NCBI RefSeq assembly: GCF_007004065.1 | Contig: NZ_VFSV01000030.1 | Location: 1 to 39,868, forward strand | Direction: 5' to 3' | DNA length: 39,868 nt | DNA from: Palleronia caenipelagi | GTDB lineage: Bacteria; Pseudomonadota; Alphaproteobacteria; Rhodobacterales; Rhodobacteraceae | Shown here: in pieces, positions 1 through 8,149 of the stretch | Position numbering within the stretch: position 1 is the first letter of the stretch | How the letters are laid out: each line of letters begins with the position of its first letter | Translations under genes and position numbers: made by a program | The notes under the pieces: generated by a model | The model's input: only the letters and a program-made list of their open reading frames with translations | Databases searched by the model: none | What the model was told of the DNA's origin: nothing

Positions 1-263
1 CTTGTTCTCCTTGCGCAGCCGCTCCAGCTCGGCGGCATCGGCCTTCTGGCGGTGTTTCGCTTCCATCGAGCCGAAGGCCTCGATCTCCAGCCGCCAGGTT
101 TTCAGCTGCGTGCCGGTGATCCCCAGCTCTCTCGCAACGCTGCCCTGCGTCGCGCCTGGCTCATGAAGCCGGTCAACCGCGTTCGATGCGGTGTTTGAAC
201 CAGTGGCGCACAGCGCATCTAACCTTTGAACTCATCCGTGTATTTCCGTCGATGCTGTCCCAT
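1..263 (-). pseudogene. IS3-family OrfA remnant, frame-broken and cut by the window edge
   Basis: Read on the minus strand from ATG at 263, the first residues are MGQHRRKYTDEFK, the typical start of an IS3-family OrfA helix-turn-helix protein. The frame then hits a stop after about 14 codons. The OrfA-like sequence resumes in another frame, with a segment resembling SVARELGITGTQLKTW and then a Leu/Glu/Lys-rich coiled-coil part (AELERLRKENK) running off the window start. It is therefore a degenerate copy; any OrfB lies outside the window. The family call rests on the start motif, the HTH-like segment and the coiled coil. Confidence 0.7.
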
Positions 264-333
264 GGCGTGCTCCTCTCATGGACAGGGGTAAAGTACCCCG
301 CTGTCCGGTGACAGGCACGAAGATCACTACGGC

Positions 334-651
334 ACCTCACGCGCGATGATCACGAACAAGCTGGGTTCTTATCCGGCGGCGAAAAAGGAGCTCGCGCCGA
401 GGGTCGAGCACCGTTCACACAAGAGGATTAACAATCGCGCTGAAAATTCACACCAGCCCATTCGAGGAAGGGAGCGGATCATGAAAGACTTCAAGTCGCC
501 CGCTCACCTACAGCGCTTCGCTTCAATTCACGATCCGATCGCCAACCTGTTCCACCTCCCGCGCCACGAGATGACATCCCCTGAGTTCCGCTACCTCAGC
601 GCAGCCACCATGAAAGAATGGCCGGCGATCGCTGGACTGGCAGTGGCCTGA
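334..651 (+). pseudogene. C-terminal fragment of an IS6-family (IS26-like) transposase
   Basis: The roughly 100 residues match the end of IS6-family DDE transposases: an ITNKLGSY segment (usually xTDKLxSY, just after the second catalytic Asp region), then VEHRSHKRINNRAENSHQP, which contains the conserved Glu of the DDE triad in NRAENSHQP, and the RRERxMKxFKS and FxSxHDxxxNLF motifs. The N-terminal two thirds, with the helix-turn-helix and first catalytic Asp, is missing, so it cannot transpose. It abuts the IS3 remnant on its left. No terminal repeat could be assigned, and nothing was recognised in the roughly 210 bp that follow. Confidence 0.8.
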
Positions 652-862
652 GCACCCAATAATTTGGTTCATTCTGATCCGAAGGTGTTAACTTTACGAT
701 GCCCTCTGACAGCCTGTATTATAGCTGTTCGAGAGCGTTTCTTCAGGCCGGCAACCGTCGTCTTTCCGGGGCACCGCGCGTCAGGCGTCATCGCTAGGGT
801 TGACGGAGTTGCCATCCGAGGCCATGGCTCTGAAAGACTGCGTGGCCGATCTGACCTTTGAA

Positions 863-1574
863 AATCTAATGATGTTGAGCGTACGGTACGCCTTCCCATC
901 GTCCGTGCGGCAATGCACGAAGTCATATGACCAAACATGGTTTGGATGCTCAGGTCGCAATCGGACACACGATCCATCATTCAGCCAGAGCCGTCCCTTC
1001 TTTGGTTGCTTCATTGGGACTTTCAGCCCCTCTCGTCGCCACAGCCTTTCGACGCGCTTGTCGTTCACATGCCAGCCAGCATCTCTGAGCAGTGCTGCAA
1101 TCCGACGATAGCCATACCGTCCATATTGCCGGGTTAGCTCGATCATATCCGCCACCAAGCGCTCTTCGTCTGGACGACCAGCAGGCACCTTACGCGGTGT
1201 CGATCGGTGTTGTCTCAGAACGCGACACGCGCGACGTTCCGAAACGTTCAGTTCTGCACGAACACGATCAATGCAAGCACGGCGACGAGCGGGGCTCAGA
1301 AGTTTCCCTTTGCGGCCTCCGCCAGAATGAGCTTGTCCAGCGTAAGATCAGAAACGGCCTTGCGCAGGCGCTCATTTTCTTTCTGAAGACGCTTCAGGTC
1401 CTTCAATTGGTCCGCGCCCATTCCACCGTACTTTTTCTTCTAGCGGCAGAACGTCTGTTCAGTCACGCCGATCTGGCGGATCGCATCCAGACGCGGCATC
1501 CCTTGCCCCGTCAGAACCTCAACCTGCCGTAACTTCGTGACAATCTCTTCCGGCTTTGGTCGCTTGTTTGCCAT
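863..1574 (-). pseudogene. IS407-type IS3-family element remnant (orfA with nonsense codon, orfB truncated)
   Basis: On the minus strand orfA starts at 1574 (MANKRPKPEEIVTKLRQVEV), the usual start of IS407-group OrfA. An in-frame TAG at 1442-1440 stands where the family has a Trp codon after the FCR segment. The reading continues afterwards as KKKYGGMGADQLKDLKRL and ends near 1297. OrfB follows in a shifted frame, as expected for IS3 elements with programmed frameshifting, and shows GRYGYRRIAALLRDAGW and NHVWSYDFVHCRTDDGKAYRTLNI, which includes the first catalytic Asp. Homology stops near 863, so the rest of the DDE domain is lost. The element's outer end probably lies near 1620, where the sequence passes into an IS110 remnant. 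Confidence 0.8.
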
Positions 1575-1659
1575 CTGTTTCCTCCGTTTTCCTGAACATA
1601 GCGGAGGACCACTTCAGTGGGGGAAGACCAATCGGCCAAAACCCGGATAAGCCTAGCAA

Positions 1660-2112
1660 CTGTATTTCTCGATCTGGCTGAGAAGCCCATTTCTGGCGAG
1701 ATTTGCACAGCGCGTTTGCGATTGTGACGAGCTTTCGCGCGACGGCCGTGACAATGACTTTGTGTGGCTTCCCTGCAGTTTGAAGGCGTTGTGCGAATGT
1801 TTTCAGGATTGGATTGTGGTGACTGGCTACCAGAGCGGCCTGGAACATCACATGACGAAGAGAACGTCTCCCACCTGCGATGGCGCGTTTCCCGCGCAAT
1901 GCGCCGCTGTCATGTGCGATGGGGGCAAGTCCAGTCAGTGCGGCGGCTTGTTCGCCTGTAATCTGTCCAGGTTCAGGCATTTCCGCGATCAGCATTGCGA
2001 CTGTAACCGGGCCTGTCGCTGAAACAGAGCGCAGGATTTCGGCGGTCTGGAACATCTCGTCATCTGAGATGATGGTTTGTTTGATCTGTGCTTCAATTTC
2101 GGCGAATTAAAT
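1660..2112 (-). pseudogene. C-terminal fragment of an IS110-family transposase
   Basis: The minus-strand translation contains the hallmark C-terminal (transposase_20 / IS116-IS110-IS902) segment: TVAMLIAEMPEPGQITGEQ, then AALTGLAPIAHDSGALRGKR, and later VARKLVTIANALCKSRQKW. This domain carries the conserved Ser used by IS110 recombinases. The N-terminal RuvC-like DEDD domain is absent, so the copy is dead. The 3' end runs into the end of the IS407-type element near 1620-1660, suggesting that element inserted into or beside it. Between 2113 and 2246 lies about 130 bp of unrecognised sequence up to the next IS end. Confidence 0.8.
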
Positions 2113-2246
2113 ATCAAGAAGTGCGCTTTCCCTACATTTGCAATCGCGGCATTCTTTGCTTGTGCCGCCAACAAGGCCGAAGCCATAGGCCCCGGACTCA
2201 AGCCGATCAATAATATCAATTTTGAATGTGCTTTTAGTGCCGTATC

Positions 2247-3000
2247 GGCTCTGTTGCACAAATTCCATGAGTGATTCATCTCGTGAATCCAGTGTGGTAG
2301 CTGATCTGCATGAGCAGACCCATCCCCCTATCTACAGGACCAGGAATTGGCCTGCCTATAACGCAGCGCTGAAGCGCCGACGCTCGCTGACGATCTGGAT
2401 CGATCCCGCCATGAACTGGGAAGCTACGCCCACCGGCAAGCGTGGTCGCCAGCCCGACGACAGTGATGCCGCGATCCAGACCTGCCTGACCCTGAAACTC
2501 CTGTTCGGCATGGCGCTCAGGCAGACGACCGGGTTCGTCGAAAGCCTGCTGCGGCTAAGTGGGTTGGACTGGGTCTTGCCCGATTTCAGCACGCTCTCAC
2601 GTCGGCAGAAGACCTTGCAGGTCCACATCCCGTATCGAGGATCAGACGGACCACTGCACCTGCTGATCGACAGCACAGGCCTCAAGGTCGGGGGCGAAGG
2701 TGAATGGAACGCGCGCAAACACGATGGCACCAGACGCCGTGTATGGCGCAGGATACATATCGGGATCTGGAAAACACTGGAAATCCGGGCTGCCGAGTTC
2801 ACCACCAGCGACACAGGTAACGCCCCCATGCTGCCCGAACTGCTCGACCGGATCCCACCCGAACAAGAGATCGGTCGCGTCACCGCCGATGGCGCCTTCG
2901 ACACCCGCAAGTGCCACGACGCCATCGCCGCGCGTGGCGCCGCAGCGATCGTCCCGACGCGCAAGACTGCCAAACCATGGAAACCCGGCACCGCAGACGC
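2247..3000 (+). pseudogene. Truncated IS5-family transposase with its left terminal repeat
   Basis: The element begins with the end sequence GGCTCTGTTGCACAAAT, and a transposase frame follows: NWPAYNAALKRRRSLTIW, GKRGRQPDDSDAAIQTCL, TTGFVESLLRLSGLDW and LIDSTGLKVGGEGEWN. The last contains the first catalytic Asp, and VTADGAFDTR contains the second. The natural ATG at 2310 is out of frame with this body; a one-base loss in the C-run near 2325 would explain it. After KPWKP (about 2985) homology ends, so the final catalytic Glu region and right terminal repeat are missing. A related element in the same orientation starts at 39420. Confidence 0.85.
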
Positions 3001-3073
3001 GGATCAGCGAATTATGTTCCGATCAAGCGAGAGCTTTTCACATTATCTGCCACATACCGCCAACCGATGCATT

Positions 3074-4867
3074 TCAGGTCGCCACGTGGCTGACGTCCCG
3101 ATCCGGAGAGTAGATGTCCAAGATGTTCCAATGCCCGGTTGTCGGAGTTGGATTATTGATCATCGCCACATCGATGACAGTGGGCTTGCCGCTGGCGATG
3201 GCCGCCTGGAGCGCGGGCAAGAGTTCGTCGGCCGAACTCACCCGAACCCCCTCTGCGCCATAAGCCTGCGCAATCTCCGCATAGCCGGGACCGTTGGTGG
3301 GCGCGGCGGCCGTGCCAGGGAAGGTCGTTCCGTAGGTCAGGCCGTAATGGGCCTTTTGCAGACCAGCGATGGTGCCGAAGGCGTTGTTGTTCATCACCAG
3401 CCAGATGATGCCCAGCCCCCGCTCCACCGCAGTGGCCAGCATCGACGGGTTCTGGCCAAAGCCGCCATCCCCGACGAGGCTCAGCACCACCCGATCCGGT
3501 GCGGCCATTTTCGCACCGATAGCTGCGGGAGGGCCGAAACCCATGGTCGCAAACCCGCCCGGCGTCAGGATCGAGCCCGGCGTCAGGATGTCGAATTGCT
3601 GCCCGACGCCGTTTTTGTTCCAGCCCACATCGGTGGTGATGATCGCGTCATCGGGCAGGGCCTTGCGCGTGTCGGCGAGGATGCGTTCGGGCATCATCGG
3701 GAAAGCGTCGGAGGTCGCCATCTCCTCGTTACGGGCCTTAAAGGCTGTGCGGAATTCGGCGATCTCGGTGACCTTCTCTGACCGGTCGAACCCATCGGGA
3801 TACATCTCCCGCGCCACACGGGTCAGGACCCGCAGCGCGGCCTTGGCATCGGCCACGGCCCCGATCTCGGTGGGGTAATTGCGGCCAATTTCCTGTGGCT
3901 CGATGTCGATATGGATGACCTTCGTATCGTGGCCCTCTGCCCCGATATTGAAGGTGTAGCCGGGATACCAGCTGGAGCAATCGGCCTCCTTGAACCGGGT
4001 GCCGACGGCAAAGACCCAATCAGCATTCAGGCACGCCTGATTGACCAGCGACGTCCCCCAGAACCCGGTCATGCCCATGACCAGCGGATGATCGTCCCTG
4101 AGCGCACCCTTCCCCATCAGGGAATGAGCGACGGGCAGGCCCATATGCTCCACGAATTCCCGCAGAGCCTCGCTGGCCTGCGCCAGCAGAATGCCACCGC
4201 CCACATAGACCACAGGACGCTCCGCCCCGGCCAGCGCGGAGACGATCTCGCGGGCGGTCTCATCATCGAGAGACGGCTTTTTCAACGCGCGCGTGTTGCC
4301 CCGGAGGCGGTCGAAACTGTCGGAAGGGATCACCTGAGAAAAGATATCCATTGGCACGTTCACCAACACCGGGCCGGGCTGGCCACTCTCGGCGAGCTGA
4401 AATGCCTTTTCGAGGATCTCCGCCATCAGTTCCGCCCGATCCACGCGCCACGCCCGTTTCACGAAGGGGCGGTAGATCTCCCACTGGGCCGCATCGGCGT
4501 GCAGGTTCACCTCCTGATGGGGATGCTTGCCGTAGTAGTGGGTCGGAATATCGCCCGCGATCACCACCATCGGGATGCAGTCCAGCGCAGCGTTGGCGAC
4601 GCCGGTGGCGCAGTTGGTCAGCCCCGGAGAGAGGTGCGACAGGACGACGGAAGCCTTGCCCATCACCCGCGCATAGCCATCCGCCGCGTGGCTGGCGATC
4701 TGCTCATGGCGTACGGTGACGAAGTCGATGGGGCTCTCGGCCAGCGCCGCGAGAACGGCGATATTGGTATGGCCGCAGAGACCGAACACATGTTCGACAC
4801 CGCGCCTCTCCAGATAGTCCACCAGATGTTCGGCAACGGTCTTGCCGGTGACTGTGCTGCCGTCCAT
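3074..4867 (-). CDS. ThDP-dependent enzyme (acetolactate synthase-like family)
   Basis: This 597-aa protein has the three-domain layout of pyruvate-oxidase/acetolactate-synthase-type thiamine diphosphate enzymes. The N-terminal PYR domain contains VRHEQIASHAADGYAR with the cofactor-activating Glu at residue 55, the middle domain is Rossmann-like, and the C-terminal PP domain has the ThDP/Mg motif GDGGFGQN followed about 25 residues later by NNNAFG. The usual GIPG loop near residue 30 reads GLCGHTN. Start chosen at ATG 4867: it has AGGAGA at good spacing and shares its A with the TGA of the upstream dehydrogenase gene (TGATG), implying coupled translation. Within the family it could be a 2-oxoacid decarboxylase, a C-C ligase or a diketone hydrolase. 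It is the last gene of its unit, and the aldehyde dehydrogenase next to it suggests it makes an aldehyde. The substrate is unknown. Confidence 0.85.
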   Translation of the reverse strand: MDGSTVTGKTVAEHLVDYLERRGVEHVFGLCGHTNIAVLAALAESPIDFVTVRHEQIASHAADGYARVMGKASVVLSHLSPGLTNCATGVANAALDCIPMVVIAGDIPTHYYGKHPHQEVNLHADAAQWEIYRPFVKRAWRVDRAELMAEILEKAFQLAESGQPGPVLVNVPMDIFSQVIPSDSFDRLRGNTRALKKPSLDDETAREIVSALAGAERPVVYVGGGILLAQASEALREFVEHMGLPVAHSLMGKGALRDDHPLVMGMTGFWGTSLVNQACLNADWVFAVGTRFKEADCSSWYPGYTFNIGAEGHDTKVIHIDIEPQEIGRNYPTEIGAVADAKAALRVLTRVAREMYPDGFDRSEKVTEIAEFRTAFKARNEEMATSDAFPMMPERILADTRKALPDDAIITTDVGWNKNGVGQQFDILTPGSILTPGGFATMGFGPPAAIGAKMAAPDRVVLSLVGDGGFGQNPSMLATAVERGLGIIWLVMNNNAFGTIAGLQKAHYGLTYGTTFPGTAAAPTNGPGYAEIAQAYGAEGVRVSSADELLPALQAAIASGKPTVIDVAMINNPTPTTGHWNILDIYSPDRDVSHVAT

Positions 4868-6276
4868 CACGCGATCTCCTTCCCGTAGAATTCCCCGAAT
4901 AACTCCGCTTCTGAGGGTCGGTCTTCGGGGATGGGTCGGCTGACCCAAGTGTAGTTCATCATGTGTTTCATGGTGACGTTTTCATTGGTGATATTGCCCC
5001 CCCAGATCCCGCAGCCGAGGCTGGAGGTCATCGGCATCCCATTGGTCCAGGCACCCGCATTGGCTTTGGACTGGGGCTGGCGGACCATCATCCGGCTGAC
5101 CGGCGCGAGTCGGGCCAGACGGTCGATATTCTCATCATTATGGCTGTAGATCCCGCAGGAATGGCCCTTGCCGCCCACCGCGTAGATCCGGCTCACCGTC
5201 TCCAGCGCGTCGTCAAAGGTCTCGAAGTGATACAGCGCCATGAGCGTGGTGAGCTTCTCCTTGGAGAACTTGTGCTCCGGCCCGATCTGGTCCTGATTTT
5301 CCACCATCAGGAATTTGCGATCCTCGGGGATGGAAAACCCGGCCACCTCGGCGGTCTGCTGTGGACGACAGGCGATGGTGGGGAAGGTGCGGTTGCCTTT
5401 CGCGTCCCACATGGCCGTCTCCAGCAGAGCTTTTTCCTCCGCCGAGCACAGATAGCCGCCCTCGGCCTCGAGCGCCTTGACCATCTGATCGTAGATGGAG
5501 CGCTGGATAATGATATTGCCATCCGCCGAGCACCCCGACCCGAAATCGGAGGTCTTGGAAACCCGCGTGTTCCGGGCGGCGATGTCGATATCCGCCGTCT
5601 CATCAATGACAATCGAGCTGTTGCCCGCGCCGACCCCATAGGCGGGTTTTCCGGAGGAATAGGCGGCCTTGACCATGGGCTTGCCCCCTGTGGCAAGGGT
5701 CAGGTCGCAGATCTCCATCAGGTGCTGGGTCAGCGGGATCGACGGCTTGCGCACGCATTGGAACAGATCTTCGGGCGCCCCTGCGGCGCGACAGGCGGTG
5801 CGCATGACCTCCGTCATCTCCCAAGTGGTCTGTGCGGTGCGTGGATGGGGCGAAAAGATCACCGCATTGCGCGCATTGGCCGCCGAAACGCCGGTGACCG
5901 GAGGTGTCATCGCCGGATTGGTCATGGGGATGAGCGAGGCGATGACCCCGGCGGGTTTCGCGTATTTCATCAGACCGCGCGCCTCATCCACCTCGACGAT
6001 CCCGGTCGAGGGGGTGCGCAGCACGTCGCGCAGGACCATCTGGATCTTGAACCGCTTACCCACGCGACCCTCACGGTCGCCGATGCCGCTTTCATCCACC
6101 CCCTGACGCGCCAACCGGCCAAAGGTCTCTTCGTTGCCCGCATACCAGGCGATGGCTTGGCTCAACCGGTCCAGCCGGTCCTGTGACCAGTCTTCGATTC
6201 CGGCCATGGCCGCGCGGGCGCGCGTCAGCATGTCAGCGGCCAGCGCGCGGTCTTCGTCAGTGAGCTCTTTGCCCAT
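4867..6276 (-). CDS. CoA-acylating aldehyde dehydrogenase (SauS/EutE-like)
   Basis: This 469-aa protein of the NAD(P)-dependent aldehyde dehydrogenase superfamily is of the CoA-acylating type. It has VIASLIPMTNPAMTPPV near residue 111, comparable to the IxPxTNP segment of acylating enzymes such as EutE, AdhE and SauS, and a catalytic Cys249 in SDFGSGCSADGN. By family knowledge it would convert an aldehyde plus CoA and NAD(P)+ to an acyl-CoA. ATG 6276 is preferred because AGGACC lies just upstream; ATG 6288 in the same frame is an alternative. Its 5' end overlaps the isomerase-like gene by about 20 bp and its stop overlaps the ThDP gene start. Sulfoacetaldehyde dehydrogenase (SauS) is the nearest named relative I can suggest, but no other sulfonate gene lies nearby, so the substrate stays open. 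Confidence 0.85.
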   Translation of the reverse strand: MGKELTDEDRALAADMLTRARAAMAGIEDWSQDRLDRLSQAIAWYAGNEETFGRLARQGVDESGIGDREGRVGKRFKIQMVLRDVLRTPSTGIVEVDEARGLMKYAKPAGVIASLIPMTNPAMTPPVTGVSAANARNAVIFSPHPRTAQTTWEMTEVMRTACRAAGAPEDLFQCVRKPSIPLTQHLMEICDLTLATGGKPMVKAAYSSGKPAYGVGAGNSSIVIDETADIDIAARNTRVSKTSDFGSGCSADGNIIIQRSIYDQMVKALEAEGGYLCSAEEKALLETAMWDAKGNRTFPTIACRPQQTAEVAGFSIPEDRKFLMVENQDQIGPEHKFSKEKLTTLMALYHFETFDDALETVSRIYAVGGKGHSCGIYSHNDENIDRLARLAPVSRMMVRQPQSKANAGAWTNGMPMTSSLGCGIWGGNITNENVTMKHMMNYTWVSRPIPEDRPSEAELFGEFYGKEIA

Positions 6277-7171
6277 GATGGTCCTCATTTTTCGGAAATT
6301 CAGCGGGTGTCGGCAGGCGGCGCTGGGAGCGCGCGTCGCCGAAAGTGCGTTTGGCATGTTGCAGGCAACGGCGGGCGTGTTCTTCATAGCCCAGCTCCGC
6401 CACCCGGCTCTGGTTCGGCAGCTCGATGCAGTAATCCACGGGGGGCAGGCGTTCGATGATGCCGGTAAAGTCTATCCACCCTTCGCCCGGATACAGCCTT
6501 GCGTCGCGGGCGAGCTGGATCATCCCGGCGCGGGTATCGGCAATGCCGGGCAGGCAGTCGGAGATATGCAGGAAATGGATCAGATCGGCGGGGACATGCA
6601 GAAGCTCGCCCAGATCGACGCGGCTGAGATGCAGATAGAGTGTATCGACGAGGATCCCGCCATTGGGGCGGTCGGCGGCACGGACGATGTCCAGCGTTTC
6701 GTCCAGGGTGCGCAGACGAGAGAACGACGGGAATTCCAGATCGACCGTCAGCCCGTATCTGGCCGCGATGTCACAGGTCTCGCCGTAGACGTCGATCAGA
6801 AAATTACGGTCGTCGCGGGTGGGGGTCCAGGCGGACATGATCATCCGCCGCGCTCCGATTTCGGAGCCGAGCGCCAGCGCGGGCTCAAAACTGCGCGGGT
6901 CCACATCCTCGGTGATCCTAGCCAGCTCTATGTCGAGCACTTTCAGCCCAGTGGTCGCCAGCGCGGTGCGGGTGGCCTGCACTTGTGCATCGTCCAGCGG
7001 CGACGGCGTGAACTCCCCGTCCACATTCATCTGAATGAGCCGCGGGCTGACCGCGTCATACCCCGCCCGGGCGGCGATATAGACCAGCTCCGCCGGGGTC
7101 GCGCCAATCAATGTGAGATGCGCCAGCGAGAACAACGGCTCTCCGGGGGGCGTCTCGGTGGGATCTGACAT
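6257..7171 (-). CDS. Sugar phosphate isomerase/epimerase-like TIM-barrel protein
   Basis: This 304-aa protein fits the xylose-isomerase-like TIM-barrel (AP endonuclease 2) superfamily, which includes hydroxypyruvate isomerases, IolE-type dehydratases and sugar epimerases. Visible strand-end residues suited to metal binding include VDLEFPSFSR, ILVDTLYLHLSR, LIHFLHISDC, GEGWIDFTGII and DYCIELPN. ATG 7171 has GGAG about 7 nt upstream. It is first in a three-gene unit with the acylating dehydrogenase and ThDP enzyme. The 13-bp palindrome at 7221-7233 lies 50 bp upstream, so the GntR regulator probably controls it. The fold is clear; whether it isomerises, epimerises or dehydrates cannot be read from the sequence. 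Confidence 0.8.
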   Translation of the reverse strand: MSDPTETPPGEPLFSLAHLTLIGATPAELVYIAARAGYDAVSPRLIQMNVDGEFTPSPLDDAQVQATRTALATTGLKVLDIELARITEDVDPRSFEPALALGSEIGARRMIMSAWTPTRDDRNFLIDVYGETCDIAARYGLTVDLEFPSFSRLRTLDETLDIVRAADRPNGGILVDTLYLHLSRVDLGELLHVPADLIHFLHISDCLPGIADTRAGMIQLARDARLYPGEGWIDFTGIIERLPPVDYCIELPNQSRVAELGYEEHARRCLQHAKRTFGDARSQRRLPTPAEFPKNEDHHGQRAH

Positions 7172-7220
7172 GGGCGGCTCCGAATGCAGGCGAGTCGGAC
7201 CTTCATCCGACGTGTTAAAA

Positions 7221-7233
7221 AATATCCGATATT
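7221..7233. promoter_or_regulatory. Candidate GntR operator, copy 1
   Basis: The palindrome AATATCCGATATT lies 50 bp upstream of the three-gene unit starting at 7171. Reading the minus strand, a possible promoter TTGATG-N17-TATTTT overlaps it, and an exact TATAAT touches its edge. The same palindrome, or its reverse complement, occurs at 13031-13043 and 14225-14237. Confidence 0.75.
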
Positions 7234-7284
7234 ATAGAAAACATCAACGGATAAGTTTGCTGAAGCTCAGAGAGCCAAATTCCA

Positions 7285-7311
7285 CAAAAAACCCCGCCTC
7301 AGGGGCGGGGT
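7285..7311 (-). terminator. Rho-independent terminator after the citryl-CoA-lyase-like gene
   Basis: On the minus strand an 8-bp GC-rich stem (ACCCCGCC / GGCGGGGT, arms 7304-7311 and 7291-7298, 5-nt loop) is followed directly by a run of T residues (7290-7285). It sits 26 bp past the stop at 7337 and separates the TRAP unit from the unit that starts at 7171. Confidence 0.85.
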
Positions 7312-7336
7312 CATGCAGCGCGGTCTCGGGGAAAGG

Positions 7337-8149
7337 TCACTCACCCTCATAACGTGGCAGGAATTTCGGCGGCATGGGGCCCTTGTTCCGGCCCCCCTGT
7401 TGGGTTTGCTCCCAGGCATGTGCGAGCACACCCACCGAACGGCTGAGACAGAACAGCCCGCGCGACAGGGGCGCCTCAAAGCCCAGCTCGCAAAAAATCA
7501 CCGCTGTGGCGCCGTCGATATTCATCGCGATGGGGCGCCCGCCCCGCTGCCGCGCCAGCTCCGCCTGCACGGTCTCGCCGATTTCGGCAAAGCGCCCCGA
7601 AACCACGCCCGCCTCCGCCGCCTCTCGCACGAGCGCCATGAGACGCGGGGCGCGCGGGTCCACGGGTTTATGAAAGCGGTGACCAAAGCCGGAGACTATC
7701 TTGCCGTGGCGCGACCGCCAGTTATCGAGGCCACTCGGCACCGCTTGGGGGAGATCCGCTCCCGCATCCATCAGAGCGGCGATCCCGTAATAGAGCTCCG
7801 CGCATTGCTCGCCCGCCCCGCCGTGCACGTCACCCAGCATATTCACGGCGGTCGCCATCGCGTTGTTCAGGCCCACCCCACAGGTCGCCGCCATCCGCGC
7901 CGCCGCGATGGACGGCGCCTGAGGCCCGTGATCGACACCCGCCACCAGCGCGGCCTCCAGCAGAGCCGCCTGACCCGCGTCGGGCAGTTCGCCCCGCGTC
8001 ATCAGCCAGATCATCTGAGCAAAGCTCACATTGCCGATCAGCTCTTCGACAGGACGGCCGCGAAAGGCGATCTTGCCCGGCGCCATGTCGATGATCGAGG
8101 TGCGCCACCAGCCGGAGACGGCTTCGGCGTCGGTCGGGATATCGCTCAT
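7337..8149 (-). CDS. Citryl-CoA lyase-like protein (citrate synthase superfamily)
   Basis: At 270 aa it is much shorter than citrate synthase (about 430 aa) and matches the short citryl-CoA-lyase type. The N-terminus has DMAPGKIAFRGRPVEELIG, the usual YRG-like substrate-binding start. The core has NAMATAVNMLGDVHGGAGE, with the superfamily His in the HGGAGE loop, and SGFGHRFHKPVDPRAP, corresponding to the GFGHxxYxxxDPR motif. Known members split citryl-CoA into acetyl-CoA and oxaloacetate, or act on related acyl-CoAs. ATG 8149 overlaps the preceding stop by 4 bp (ATGA). It is the last gene before the terminator at 7285-7311. Its job here is probably a late cleavage of an acyl-CoA made by the neighbouring acylating dehydrogenase, which is inference. 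Confidence 0.8.
   Translation of the reverse strand: MSDIPTDAEAVSGWWRTSIIDMAPGKIAFRGRPVEELIGNVSFAQMIWLMTRGELPDAGQAALLEAALVAGVDHGPQAPSIAAARMAATCGVGLNNAMATAVNMLGDVHGGAGEQCAELYYGIAALMDAGADLPQAVPSGLDNWRSRHGKIVSGFGHRFHKPVDPRAPRLMALVREAAEAGVVSGRFAEIGETVQAELARQRGGRPIAMNIDGATAVIFCELGFEAPLSRGLFCLSRSVGVLAHAWEQTQQGGRNKGPMPPKFLPRYEGE

Noticed and set aside
4963-6186. Long plus-strand open frame opposite the aldehyde dehydrogenase
   Set aside because: It is a His/Gly/Asp-rich shadow of a clearly recognisable dehydrogenase, with no ribosome-binding site or family motif.
3074-6276. Sulfoacetaldehyde pathway (Xsc plus SauS)
   Set aside because: The dehydrogenase resembles SauS, but the ThDP protein has no feature that identifies it as Xsc, and no sulfonate importer, sulfite exporter or phosphotransacetylase gene is nearby.
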